A stretch of DNA of 64,000 nucleotides, from NCBI RefSeq assembly GCF_958298935.1, contig NC_084927.1, forward strand, positions 16,272,001-16,336,000, given 5' to 3'. The notes under the pieces were generated by a model. The model searched no databases. It was given only the letters and a program-made list of their open reading frames with translations, and was not told the DNA's origin. This document shows positions 44,211 through 55,476 of this stretch, in pieces. Position 1 is the stretch's first letter, and each line of letters starts with the position of its first letter. The stretch is from Phragmites australis (Eukaryota; Streptophyta; Magnoliopsida; Poales; Poaceae). A program made the translations under genes and the position numbers.

Positions 44211-45666
44211 GATGGTGTAGCAAGGGGCACGGAAGTTGCTGTCTCAGGTACTGAAGGAACTGTAGAAGTGGGAACAGCCTGAGAAGACCCTCCAGCCTCA
44301 GCATCATGTGACCTAAGAACTCAAGATCTGAAGAATCAGAGTCGTTTTCACTCAAGTAGAATGCGTGCGGGAGCGCTGCCTCGGCCGCTGCAAGGGTTTG
44401 ATCCTCTACTACTGCTATCTCTCTAACATCAGCTGGCATCCACTCCTGAGCATGAAACATCGCATGCTGGCTTCATCGCCTATCTGAAGATGCCGTGGGA
44501 GCATACACATTATAGTGGGGTGACTACTCGTAGGCCTGGACGAACTAGGGGAATCTGACCGAATGTGAAATCATGTGGGATATAAAATGTGCATAAGACT
44601 GCTGTCTAGCCATGGTCATCCCCTCAGCAATCACATCCTCAATCTCACAAAGGATCAAATCAACCACATCAAATCTCTGGTGAGTGAGGATGGAGAGTAT
44701 CAGCCACTGCTGCAAACTGGTGATCGCCTCTCCATATCCAATCCTCGGGAGAAGGCTGTGTCTCAATGCCACATGTAAAGCCTTTGCCTTAGGAATCAGC
44801 ATATCTGACACTCTCGATGATCCTAGAGCAAAAGGTGGCCTGAAGATTGGTTGGATCTCGTCGTCTATCGGGAAGACTCCACCAACGAGAGGACGGCGAG
44901 GTGGCTGAGCGTGGGGATGAACAATCTTGTGTAACCATCGGGAGCTCACCTGAAGACCCAACGCCTCTAAAATGTTGTTTCAGTAGAGTCTGTAGCTCTC
45001 ACCCTGGAACACAAACTGTATGAAGTTCCTCTCGGGTGCTATCCAGACTGTGGCATAGAACACTCTCACCCAATCCTCAACATACTGGCTCACTCCAGAC
45101 ACCAACTCAACTATTCTAGGAATAGACTCAAAATGAGCTCTCATATCAACTCCACTAACTGCCAACTCAAGATAATACCAGTTAATCTTCTTGTGCATAC
45201 TCAGACTGACTCTCCTCCTGAGATAAGAAGTGTGAAAGCTCTCCTAGAGGATAGTCCAGAACCTCGGGTTGACCCCTTCATCCCTCTGTGGGGTAAACCA
45301 CTCGTCTATCGGCACAAATCTGTGCTTCTTTATCCTGGGGAACTTGTAAGAGGTCAAGTCCAGTAACTTGAGCTCCCCCTGAGGCTGTGGCTCCTCTGTC
45401 TGCTCTAACTCTGACTCTCCCTGAGGCTCCTGACGAGCCCTCTTTCGGCTCTCCTGGCCAGACGGAATTGATCCTAACCCAGCTGCCCGACGAGTGCGGG
45501 TGGACCGACACGGTGGAGTCCTATTTGTGCCTCTGATCTGCAATCCTCGCAGAGAAACTGGAGCATTGGTGGCTGCAATTGCCCAATCCCACTCCTTCTG
45601 CTCATTTATTTTCTTCTTCTTAGGCTGCTCAATAGCCTTGCCCTTATTGCGGTGCTCATGACCCAT
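44210..45666 (-). pseudogene. Accessory ORF 3' of pol in element D
   Basis: ATG at 45664-45666, directly after TTCTAG, opens MGHEHRNKGKAIEQPKKKK. Next come SYKFPRIKKHRFVPIDEWFT, KINWYYLELAVSGVDMRAHF, VWIAPERNFIQFVFQGESYR, PPRRPLVGGVFPIDDEIQPI, ALRHSLLPRIGYGEAITSLQ and a Ser/Asp-rich end. Proteins with the segments RRPLVGG and LRxSLLPRxGY recur in grass genomes as unnamed retrotransposon-associated proteins; I know no function. Stops near 45243, 44979 and 44544 break it. It may be an accessory or envelope-position ORF of D, or the gene of another element. Confidence 0.5.
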
Positions 45667-47309
45667 CTAGAAGATCAAAAGATGCAATATGGATGAGTGA
45701 GAGATTTGGGTGTTTGAAATTTGAATGAAATTTGAATGAAATTGAATCCTAAGCCCTAATTTGAGGAGAATTTAGATGAACATGCTAGGGATTCAAGATT
45801 GAGACACTATTTGAAGTCCAATTGCATAAGATATGACCTTAATAGAAGCAATTTGACTCACTTTAGCTAGAATTTTGCACTAATTTGAGTGAATTTGAGG
45901 AAATTCAAGCTAGGCTTTAAGGAATTTGGAAAAACTTGAAGGAATTGAGCTCACCACGAGAAGAAGTTGATCTGGAATCTTGGGGTAAGCATCTGTTGGT
46001 CGGCGGAGAGCTCTAGCGGCGGCGGAGAGAAAATTTGCGGCGGCGACGCTGGATTCTCAGGAGATGGTGGCGACTAGGTGGCGGTGGCTCTGAGGGTCGG
46101 CATGTGGTGGCTACAGTGAGGAGACAGCCAGCGGCGAGCTCTGGTGGCAGAGTAGGAGGCGCGTAGCAGGGCGATGCTGTGGTGATGAAACGGCGGTGGA
46201 GACAGAGGCACTTGGATGTCGAGTCGAAAGAGGATAGGACAAGCGAATGAGAGACATATGATAGGTGGGTCCCGTCGATAATATGAACACCGGATAGTCT
46301 GGTGATGACAGGAGTGAGCACTAGACAAAGCACCGCTCCATTTAATAGAACCTCTGAAATTTTGCATCTTCGCTGAAAACTGAACCCCGGATAGTCTGAC
46401 GTCTGACCGTATGCTCACCAGACCATTTTATCTTAAAAATTTCAATAAGCACAACAGATGGTCCGGTGATGTAAACTTTGAACTCACCGGACTATTTCTT
46501 TCCACTGAGATTTTTTTGCCTCTGAAGTGAACACCAGAAGGTCTGGTGAAGCCAACATGAAGAGCACCGGATAGATTTCCAGAGATCTTAGCAAACACTG
46601 ACAACCAAGCATCGGATGATCCGTTGAGATTAACCAAGAGAGAACCGGATCATCCGGTGAGGAGAAAAGATTTCAGCTGAACTAAAATCTCGCGCTAAGT
46701 CCAAACTTCAAACAACCACACAACGAAAACACATGTTTGGACTAGTTTGAGTGAAATCTCACCCTCTCAAACACTCATTTTCAAATATTTTCCAAAAGGC
46801 TATCTTATAATTAATTTCGAAATAGGCAATAAAAAACCAAAGAAAGAGGAGGAATACTCCAAGGAAATATTTGAGCCATATTGCCTATGAATTTAAAATT
46901 TAAGGCTTTAAATTTGTTAGGACATGACTCAATAGACATTAAGAACTTATACCTTTCTAATCACACTTGTAGAGGCATTAAGCACTTATATCTTTCTAAT
47001 CATATGGAAAGCGAACAACATTCTCAAAGAGTGATATTCTCCTTTGTGATCTCTACCACCAATGCACATGCAATGCATAACAAGTGCATGAATTTAAACA
47101 TGAGTGCAAATTATATGGCATGTGAATGCATAGCATAAATCAAACTATCTTGTCATATTACTTCCCTTCTCAATCTTTTTCATGGTGAACTCAACAACAT
47201 GCCTTGAGAGAAACTAGAAAACCACTGTCTCAAGCAAAACCCATGTTCACCACTATCTTGAGAAGGTTAGACAAGTGTCTATTATGAATGCATCTATATG
47301 ACAAAGGCA
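45667..47309 (-). other. Noncoding 3' region of D with palindrome array
   Basis: Between the RNase H end and the accessory ORF. Read on the minus strand it is AT-rich first, then has about ten imperfect palindromes of the CACCGGATnnTCCGGTG type (46660 to 46270), then a pyrimidine- and GC-rich leader-like stretch (46250-46000), then AT-rich sequence to the ATG. The order resembles an LTR promoter and leader, but no LTR ends or primer site were found. Confidence 0.55.
46270..46660. repeat. Array of spaced CCGG palindromes
   Basis: Examples: CACCGGATAGTCTGGTG (46290-46306) and ACCGGATCATCCGGTGA (46643-46659). The same unit type fills the G LTRs and LTR B. I recall such units in maize Opie/Prem2 LTRs. 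Confidence 0.7.
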
Positions 47310-47700
47310 TCACATGGCATTTGAAGCATCTATAACATTTAGCTCACTTTGTAAACTACTAAATGTGGCTTCATTTAGAGGTTTTGTGAAGATATCCGCC
47401 AATTGATCTTCTGACCTTACACCACTAAGAGATATATCATTTTTGGCCACATGGTCTCTAAGGAAGTGATGGCGAATATCAATGTGCTTTGTGCGAGAGC
47501 GTTGAACCGTATTATTTGCAATTTTTACGGCACTCTCATTGTCACAAAGGAGTGAAACCTTCTCTAGATTAAAACCAAATTCTAACAAGGTTTGCTTCAT
47601 ATAAAGAATTTGAGCACAACAAGCTCCGGCGGCTATATATTTGGCTTCTGCAGTAGACAAGGCTACTATATATTCGGCTTCTACGGTAGACAAGGCTATG
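47310..47700 (-). pseudogene. RNase H domain of D
   Basis: Reads STVEAEYIVALSTAEAKYIA (a short duplication of the VEAEYIA-type motif), GACCAQILYMKQTLLEFGFN, LLCDNESAVKIANNTVQ (catalytic Asp), RTKHIDIRHHFLRDHV and SEDQLADIFTKPL, the end of copia pol. RNase H removes the RNA strand during replication. The extra copy of the first motif is unusual. Confidence 0.88.
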
Positions 47701-49110
47701 GAATTTTACTTCTTAGAAGACCAAGAAACAAGGGACCGCCCTAGAAAGTGGAACCCACCTGTAGTACTCTTACAATCCACACGGCATCCGGCAAAGTCCG
47801 AATCCGAGTAACCCAAAAGTAGGAAACTAGCACCTTTGGGATATAACAAGCCTATGCTAGGTGTATGCTTAAGATAGAAGATTCTTTTTACGGCACTAAG
47901 ATGAGATTCTTTAGGATTAGCTTGAAAGTGAGCGCACATCCATACACTAAACATAATATTGGGCCTAGATACGATAAGGTAAAGGAGAGACCCAATTATA
48001 GAATGGTAAAGCTTTTGATCAATCGATTTAACTGAATCATCCAAGTAGAGATGTTCATTGGTAGGCATTAGAGTCTTGATTGGCTTGCAATCATCCTTCG
48101 TGTACTTCTCTTGATGGATGAAAGTCCCTTCCTTCAATTGCTTGATTTGAAACCCAAGGAAGTAGTTGAGCTCGCCAAGCATTGACATCTCAAATTCCTT
48201 TGACATCAAGTCCCCGAATTCCTTGCAAAATTCCTTATGAGTTGAACTAAAGATTATATCATCAACATAAATTTGACAAAGGAAAATCTCATTGTCTATG
48301 ATCTTTGTGAACAATGTGGTGTCCACCCTCCCGATCTTGAATCCTTGATTGATTAGGAAGTCGCGAAGGTGCTCATACCAAGCTCTTGGGGCTTGTGAGT
48401 CCATAGAGTGACTTGTACAACCTGTAGACATGATTAGGATATCTGTGATCGTCAAAACCAGGTGGTTGTTCAACATATACAAGTTCATTAATGAAGTCAT
48501 TTGAGAATGCACTCTTCACATCCATTTGATAAAGCTTAATGTTATGATGTGAAGCAAATGCAAGAAGGATACGTATAGCTTCTAGTCTTGCCACAGGACC
48601 GAACGTTCCACCGAAAACTAAGCCTTCCACTTGTGTGAAACTTTGAGCGACTAATCTTGCCTTGTTTCAAACCACCATACCGTTTTCGTCTTGTTTGTTG
48701 CGGAAGACCCATTTTGTACCAATGAAGTTCTTGTCTTGAGGCCTCTCTTCAAGTATCCAAACTTCGTTGCGGGTGAAGTTATTAAGTTCATCTTGCATTG
48801 CCATCACCCTATCTGGATCCTTAAGGGCTTCTTCTACATGAGTGGGTTCCACAGAAGAAACAAACGAGTAATGCTCACAAAATGAAGCGTATTGAGAATG
48901 AGTTCTTACTCCTTTTGATGGACTCCCAATGATCAAATCAATTGGGTGATCCTTTGAGATATGAGTTTGCTTCACTTGTGGCTCTTGTGGTGTGTCTTGC
49001 GATGGTCCAATGTCTTGAGCTTGAGCTTGAGGTTCCTCTTCAGAGATGTGTGTATCATGTATTGGAAGATGTTGTTTATCCTTTTCTTCATCTTGATCCA
49101 CTTAGGGTGC
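47700..49110 (-). pseudogene. Reverse transcriptase of D
   Basis: From the right: NEVWILEERPQDKNFIGTKW and VFRNKQDENGMVV then a stop; ASHHNIKLYQMDVKSAFSND; VYVEQPPGFDDHRYPNHVYR; after a frameshift near 48380, APRAWYEHLRDFLINQGFKI; QIYVDDIIFSSTHKEF with an intact YVDD box (48260); LGFQIKQLKEGTFIHQEKY; and SYLDADFAG-like sequence near 47800. The order and box identify a copia RT. Two stops and one frameshift make it nonfunctional. Confidence 0.9.
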
Positions 49111-49199
49111 TAAGGAGGTATGTGGAGTAGAAGTCGTAAGCATATGTTCGTCATCCTCCTTAGGCTTGATATCCTCAATGGCCATCTTCTTCATCACTT

Positions 49200-50120
49200 C
49201 TCTCAAAGGTTCATCACTTACATCATCACAAGCAATACCTTCTCCTTGGGAGCCATTAGATTCATCAAACTCCACATCACATGTTTCTTCAACAAACCGG
49301 TGGCATTGTTGAATACTCTATATGCTTTAGAATTAGATGCATAACCAACAAGAAATCCAACATCACAATGACGCTCAAACTTCCCTAGGCGTTCTCTCTT
49401 TTTGAATATAAAGCACTTACAACCAAACACCTAGAAGTATGAGATATTGGGTTTCCTCCCAATGAGAAGCTCGTATGGAGTCTTCTTCAATAGTCGATGG
49501 AGATACACTCTATTTGACGCATGGCATGCCATGTTGATTGCTTCCGCCCAAAACTTCTTCGGCGTACCATACTCATCCAGCATAGCTCTTGCAAGTGTAA
49601 CTAATGTTTTGTTCTTCCTCTCTACCACACCATTTTGTTGAGAAGTGTAGGTAGATGAAAACTCATGCTTGATGCCTCTTTCTTCACAATACTCTTCAAC
49701 TTGAGTATTCCTGAACTCCATCCCGTTGTCGCTTTGGATCTTCACTAATGTTGCTTCAAACTTATTTTGAGCCCTCTTTGCGAATTTTTTGAAGATCCCA
49801 ACGGTCTTGCTTTTGTCATTTAGAAAGAAAGTTCAAGTGTATCTTATGTAATTCATCAACAATGAAAAAGTAATAGAGATTACCACCAAGACTTTTGTAG
49901 GTGGTTGGTCCAAAGAGGTCCATGTGTAGTAGCTCCAAGGGTCTTGATGTAGACATCATAGCCTTGTAAGGATGTGAGCTTGCAGCTTGCTTTCCCGCTT
50001 AGCAAGCACTACACAATTTGTCCTTCTCGAAGATTACATTCTTCAAACTAACCACTATTCCGTTCTTGAATCCCTTCTTGAGTTGGCTCATTCCAATTAA
50101 GCAAGTTGTCGATGCCAAAG
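49200..50120 (-). pseudogene. Integrase of D
   Basis: Right part (50120-49980) carries a degraded zinc-finger region with CSAC-type cysteines and a Lys-rich end. The core at 49745-49431 reads IQSDNGMEFRNTQVEEYCEE (catalytic Asp) and TSQQNGVVERKNKTLVTLAR (catalytic Glu), followed by FWAEAINMACHASNRV and the C-terminal FGCKCFIFKKRERLGKF. Integrase inserts the cDNA. A frameshift near 49800 separates the two parts. Confidence 0.87.
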
Positions 50121-50543
50121 TCAACCCAAAGATGTCTTGGTGAAGAGGCACGTTGTCAACCTAACTTCATTAGACGAAAAATCCGCAAGATATAAATATC
50201 CATGTCTAAAGCCTTTAAAGATTAGATCATTATGCTTCTTGCTAGTAATGACAACATCAACATCACTAAATATGCATGCAAAGCCTAAATCATATAGTTG
50301 AGCTATGGAAAGTAAATTGAAACTAAGAGACTCAACTAGAAGTACATTGGAGATAGAGAGATCATTGGAGATTACCACCTTACCCAAACCTACCCCATTT
50401 GCTTTTGAGTTATCACCAAAGGTGACTTTATCATGTCCACCCACTTCATCTTCTAGAGAGGTGAACATCTTTACATTGCCGGTCACATGTTGTGTACAAC
50501 CACTATCAAGCACCCAATACTTTCCGCCGGCTTTGTAGTTCAC
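50121..50543 (-). pseudogene. Protease of D
   Basis: GKYWVLDSGCTQHVTGNVKM has the catalytic D-S-G and the C-x-H-x-TG signature of copia retropepsin, then VTFGDNSKANGVGLGKVVIS, ISNVLLVESLSFNLLSIAQL and LYLADF. Open over 140 residues. It is separated from gag by one stop at about 50545. Confidence 0.9.
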
Positions 50544-50557
50544 CTACACACATGGGA

Positions 50558-52646
50558 TCAAGCTTTTTGTTTTGGTACCCAACCAAGTTTGGTACCTTTC
50601 ATGTGAGATACAAGATTCTTGGGCACCCAAATTTGCCTTGGAAGCTTGCCCTTTGCTTGAGTTCCAATGAACTTAGCCATGACTTTGCCACTCTTAAGCT
50701 TATGTAATAGAAAATGATGACTATTGAATGTAGACTTGTATTTAGATGGTAAAGTGGGAAGGGGTTTGGAAGGAATAGGACACTCACTTGTGTGGTGACC
50801 GGTGACTTCACAATGTTGACAATAGGAGCCAACTTCTTTGATGAAGCACTTGTTTATCTCCAGTGACTTGATGACCTTTTCCACCGGGTTGGGGAAGCAA
50901 CCAATACCTCTCTTGTTATAGTACATAGCATTCTTCATGAGAATTTCTTTATGCTTATACTCCCCTTTAGTCAACCGGGTCACACATGAATTTAATCTTG
51001 CAATCTCATCCCTAAGCTCTTTTTCCCTTGCATGGTTAGTCTTTAAAGATGATACATCATCACATGAAGATGAGCAAGGTATTTTAAGGAGATCATCACA
51101 AGATGTAGATGCATTAATCTTAACTACTTTAATGGTAGACAATTCATTTAAAGAAGAATAAATGGCATCATATGCAAGTTCAAGTTCTTGATATTTGCTT
51201 TTCAAGTCAACATGCTCAAGTTTTAGCTTTTTGTTACTAGCCTCAAGAGACTTGCTAGATGCAACTACTTCATTATTTTTCTTAAGCACATCATTGTATT
51301 TATCAAGCAACTCGTTATGACTAGAACAAAGCATAGCATTAGCATTTTCAAGAGACTTGATTTTAGCTTTTTTTTTCTTGATTATAGTAGCATAGTCATT
51401 CATGAGATTAGATAGATCACTAGGCAAAAGACCATCATCATCACTGCTATCATCTCCATCACTACTCACCTTGTTGTTACCTTTTGCCATGAGGCACATA
51501 GGTGGTGGAGGTAGGGGTGCATCATCATCATTGGTGATAGCAAGGCCCACGAGGTTGTTACTTTCATCATTACTTGAGTCATCACTTGAGCTTTCGTCGG
51601 AGACCCATTCATCAACAATATAAGCCTTGCGTCCTCCACCCTTCTTGTTGAAGAGCTTCTTCCTTGAATACTTACCTTGGCTCTTCTTCTTGTGCTTGTC
51701 CTCATCTTCCTTTTCTTCAATCTTCTTGCCCTTGTTCATGTTCTTCTTGTTGGGTTCAGGGCAATCCTATTACATGTGGCCAAGTTCATCACAATTGTAG
51801 CATCTTTCTTGTCTTCTCCACCGAACTTGTCAAATTTCTTTGGGCGAAATTTGTTCTTCTTAGGATCATAGTTGTAGCCCTTCTTTTGGAATTTTGGGAT
51901 CATCTTTGTAATTCTTCTCAAGAGAAGAGCAAGCTCGGCGTCGGAGTCATCATCATCATCACTATCTTCTTGATCGCTTTCTCTTGATAATGTGAGCTTC
52001 ATCATCTTCTTCTACTTGTCAACCATCTTTGCCTTGAGAGCAAGATTTTCTTGGACGAAGACTCATGATCTCCAAATAAGAACATCTCATGAGCACATAT
52101 TTTGCCAACGGCGTCGGTGATGATCGTGTCATTGATGACCCTTCTATGAAAAAGAGAGATGACAATGTTGTATTGCGGCTTTAAAACCACCATCAAGATC
52201 CTACGAATAACGTCTCCTTGAGACAATTGAGTTAGTTCAAGAGAGTTAATTTCGTCTACAAGCATATTCATGCGAGAATACATATCATTGCACAATTCAT
52301 TTGGAAGCATCTTGAATTGATTGAGAGCATTCATAAGCACATGATTTTCCTCACGAATTTTCCTAGAACTCTCACGAATTTCATAAAGAGTGGTCCAAAT
52401 CTCATTAGCATATTCCTTGCTACGAATTTTAGAGAAACCCTCTTAACTAATTCTCTCAAATATACCATTCTTAGCCTTAGCATTCCATCTAACTTGTTGG
52501 TCGGTAAAAGGGTGATCAAACCCAATGGAAGCGACTAGCCAAACTTCGGGAGAAATAGCCTTAAGATAGCTCGCCATGCGAACTTTCCAATAGGCGAAGT
52601 TCTTTCCATCGAACCTTGGTACACTACTTCCATTCCCCGGGGTCAT
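50558..52646 (-). pseudogene. Gag of D with coiled coil and zinc knuckle
   Basis: Opens MTPGNGSSVPRFDGKNFAYW at 52646 and continues in pieces (LPNELCNDMYSRMNMLVDEI; DDDDSDAELALLLRRITKMI). The last 393 residues are open: acidic Ser/Asp clusters, a long coiled-coil stretch (NANAMLCSSHNELLDKYNDV to LKSKYQELELAYDAIYSSLN), and a zinc knuckle CQHCEVTGHHTSEC. An upstream knuckle near 51760 is degraded. The large coiled-coil gag is typical of SIRE/Maximus elements. Frameshifts and a stop near 52440 break it. Confidence 0.88.
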
Positions 52647-52680
52647 TGCTATAAGATTTTAAACCTATAAAGAGCAGGAG

Positions 52681-52692
52681 ACTCTGATACCA
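52681..52692 (-). promoter_or_regulatory. Primer-binding site of D
   Basis: Minus strand reads TGGTATCAGAGT, two bases inside the LTR end at 52695; sets orientation of D. Confidence 0.8.
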
Positions 52693-52694
52693 AT

Positions 52695-53413
52695 TGAAAG
52701 GATCTAATGGCTCTAGAGGGGGGGTGAATAGGGCACTAATCAAAAACTAAACCAACTACCAATTTCTAGAACAAATAGCAACCTTAGCCTAGAATAAATA
52801 AAAACAACTAGACTACCTAGCAAGCTAGAATGATAAGCACAAACATGCAAGCATATAGAACATAAGTAAAGTGCGGAATTGAAACTTGCATGAAAGAAAT
52901 GCTAGAAGTAAAATGCGGATTGTTACAAGAGTAGGGAAATGGGACACCGAGTTTTTCCCGAGGTATCGAAGAGTTGGCACTCTCCACTAATCCTCATTCA
53001 AGCATCCACGCAAGGATATCACTCCCTGTTGAGTCACCAAGACTCAAGTGCTCACTAGTCATTGCCACTTTTCCATCTCCGGATTGGCGGGCATCAAACC
53101 AAGTACACAAGCTTCCCGGGGCTCCCACAAGACCTCCAAGAGCTCACCGAGAACACCTCCAATCTCCACAACCGGCTATGTGTTGCCAACCACCAAGAGT
53201 AACAAGCTAACTAGTTCACTTGATCCCTATCAAGCCTAAACAATAGCTAGATGCACACTCACTACTCTTGAAGCACTAATGGAGTCCTTAATCTTCAATT
53301 AAGAATATGCAAATCACCTCAAGTGCTCTCCCTTCTCTCTAGATGATACATACTGTGTATGAATACTTCTGGGTTGCAAGAGAGACGAATGAAACCAAGT
53401 GAGAGGTTATTCA
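52695..53413 (-). repeat. 5' LTR of D
   Basis: On the minus strand starts TGAATAACCTCTCACTTGG and ends ...AGATCCTTTCA, with matching TGAA/TTCA ends; 719 bp. Immediately right of it the E LTR sequence begins in mid-LTR. The start is placed by these ends, since no second D LTR is in the window for comparison. Confidence 0.7.
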
Positions 53414-55302
53414 ATGATTTTCTAATCTAAAAATTTGTGAAAAATAGTAGAATAAATTTATAAATTGGAAAATTGATTTAGAAAATATAGATTAATTATG
53501 ATAATGTTTAGAAATGATTTCTTTAATAGAATAAATGCTTTAAATTTGTTTTTATGCATATAAAAATTAGTTTATTCCTAGAAAAATGCAAATAAAGTCC
53601 ATAAAATTGTTTTAATCATTTCTATGTTATAAAATAATTCTAAAAAATATAAATAAATGTTTTAGGCCTTTTAAAAATTAGGTTTAATTCCAGAAAATAG
53701 TTTTCATCGTTTTAATCGTATAGAATTTTGTTTGGCCATATTTTTCGCTTCGTTGCTCCGATTTGGACGGTTCTTGTGCCCAAATCTTCCTGTTTGTGAG
53801 CCCTAGCTTGTTCCAATGTTTATTTTGTGTGTTTGCTTTGTTTAATGTTTGTTCTTAGTGGTGCTTGTTTGCTCGCTTGTAGAGGAGTTTGTTCCGAAAG
53901 CGTTCAAGAGCGTCCAGAATCAAGACTTCGGAGATTTTGAACAACTCATCGGAGAAGGTAAGTGTCCTTGAACATTCTGCACCTACTTTTATAAAGTTTT
54001 GCTTTACAAATTGCATGCTCGTCAACATGTTATCCCATTGTTAGGGTTTACTAGTTTTTCCTCAATATTCCTTGTAACCGTAGATGGGTTTTTCATGTTG
54101 GGTAGAAAGTGCTTAGTGATGCTAACTCTTGGGTAGCATAGTTGAATTATGTTGATATTAATGAAACTTGGTAAAAGTGCTTAGTCTAAGATAGTAGGGT
54201 TTGGGCAAGTTGGCATGTTTGTTGGCCTGTGGATGTGTTCCAGGTAGAATTGTGGGCTTTCAGATATTTGGTTATTTCCCTATTGATGGGTTGATGGCGG
54301 TCTTGCCCAGACCATATTAAGGACCGGTTCGTGGAGCGACCACCCATGAAAATAGTACAACCACAAGCCCGGTATGGACGGGCCTAGCCCAGTAATTCGT
54401 TTTTCTCTCAGCATTGTGATGATCACTTGGTGGTACGGGGACGGAAGGGTATACTTTCTAGAACCGTAAGGCACAAGAGGGGGCTTCTGGGGTGGAGGGT
54501 GTACTCCACTTATGTATGGCAATGAAATCTCAACAGGTCATCACGTGCTGAGAGAGACATTGGAAAGGCTTTGCAGTGGAATCCTGGCCACACACCTCGG
54601 AAGTATGTAAGTGTTTGATCGACACGGGCAAAAAGGAGGACACATCTGTAGAGTGAAAACTGAATATTCAACCGTGCTCACGGTCACGAGCGGTATGGAC
54701 TCCTCACATGATTAGTCAGGTGGTTCTTCGGGTTAGACTTGGGTTGGAATTGGTGAATCACAGTGGTGGGAACTGTGATTCCAGTTAGCTTTGTTTAGAG
54801 ATGGATGGAACCTCGGTTGAGGAGTAAGGTGGTGGAACCTTAGCTCTTACCTTAAAGAAATTATTCACATAGAAATAGTTCACCTTTATAACTGTTTACA
54901 AAGAAAATAGCATTTATGCCAATAAACCTTTTGAGTTAAGCCTACCTTGATTTTTGGTCCCATATCATAGTTTTTCCCACACTTGCTGAGTATACTATGT
55001 ACTCACGCTTGCTCTCTCCCCCTTATTGTTGTCGCGGCTCAGAAGCTGAAGACTACGAAGACTTTCCTGATGATGGAGCAGAATTTTCGGTCGAGTTCCT
55101 GTGGAGTTTGGGTTTCGCGCTGAGTTTAATTTTCGCTGCTCTGTAATCTGTTTTTAGACCCTTGGGGTTATTGATGTAATAATTACGGTGTAATAATGGA
55201 TATCGCGTTTGCTACTCGCTTATGACGTCACTACGTGTATGTATCTTGATCCTGGCATACATGAAGTTTACATTCGGTTTGGTCATAAAACCAGGTGTGA
55301 CA
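53414..55302 (+). repeat. 5' LTR of E, left part missing
   Basis: Begins in mid-LTR (ATGATTTTCTAATC, equivalent to about 62230) next to the D LTR, and ends ...CCAGGTGTGACA. Near-identical to 62230-64000. About 1.2 kb of the LTR start is lost beyond the D insertion. Confidence 0.9.
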
Positions 55303-55306
55303 GAAG

Positions 55307-55320
55307 TGGTATCAGAGCCA
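55307..55320 (+). promoter_or_regulatory. Primer-binding site of E
   Basis: TGGTATCAGAGCCA, four bases after the TGACA end of the 5' LTR; initiator-Met tRNA complement. Confidence 0.88.
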
Positions 55321-55476
55321 GGTCGACCATAGGACACAAGCCTAGATGGAAATGGTAGCGTGTTAAGGGTTTAATTCATAAAAAATATATTTGAAAAATC
55401 TTTGTTTACCCTTGTGCTTCTTTTTGTCGTTTTATTTAAAATGCTTTACTAATACTCTCCTATTTTCAACCTGTAG

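Larger units (their letters stand above)
44210..53413 (-). mobile_element. SIRE/Maximus-like copia element D
   Basis: On the minus strand: 5' LTR (53413-52695, ends TGAA...TTCA), primer site, a long gag with coiled coil and zinc knuckle, protease, integrase, RT, RNase H (to 47310), a 1.6-kb noncoding 3' region with spaced palindromes, and an accessory ORF (45666-44210). Long gag plus an additional ORF after pol is typical of the SIRE/Maximus lineage. No 3' LTR is visible because the left end is cut at about 44210. The 5' LTR end at 53413 abuts E LTR sequence, so D inserted into E. Confidence 0.8.

Noticed and set aside
54280..54522. Minus-strand frame conserved in both E LTRs (again at 63137-63343)
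   Set aside because: It is repeated only because the two LTRs are near-identical. The frame lengths differ after a single indel, and no protein family is recognised.
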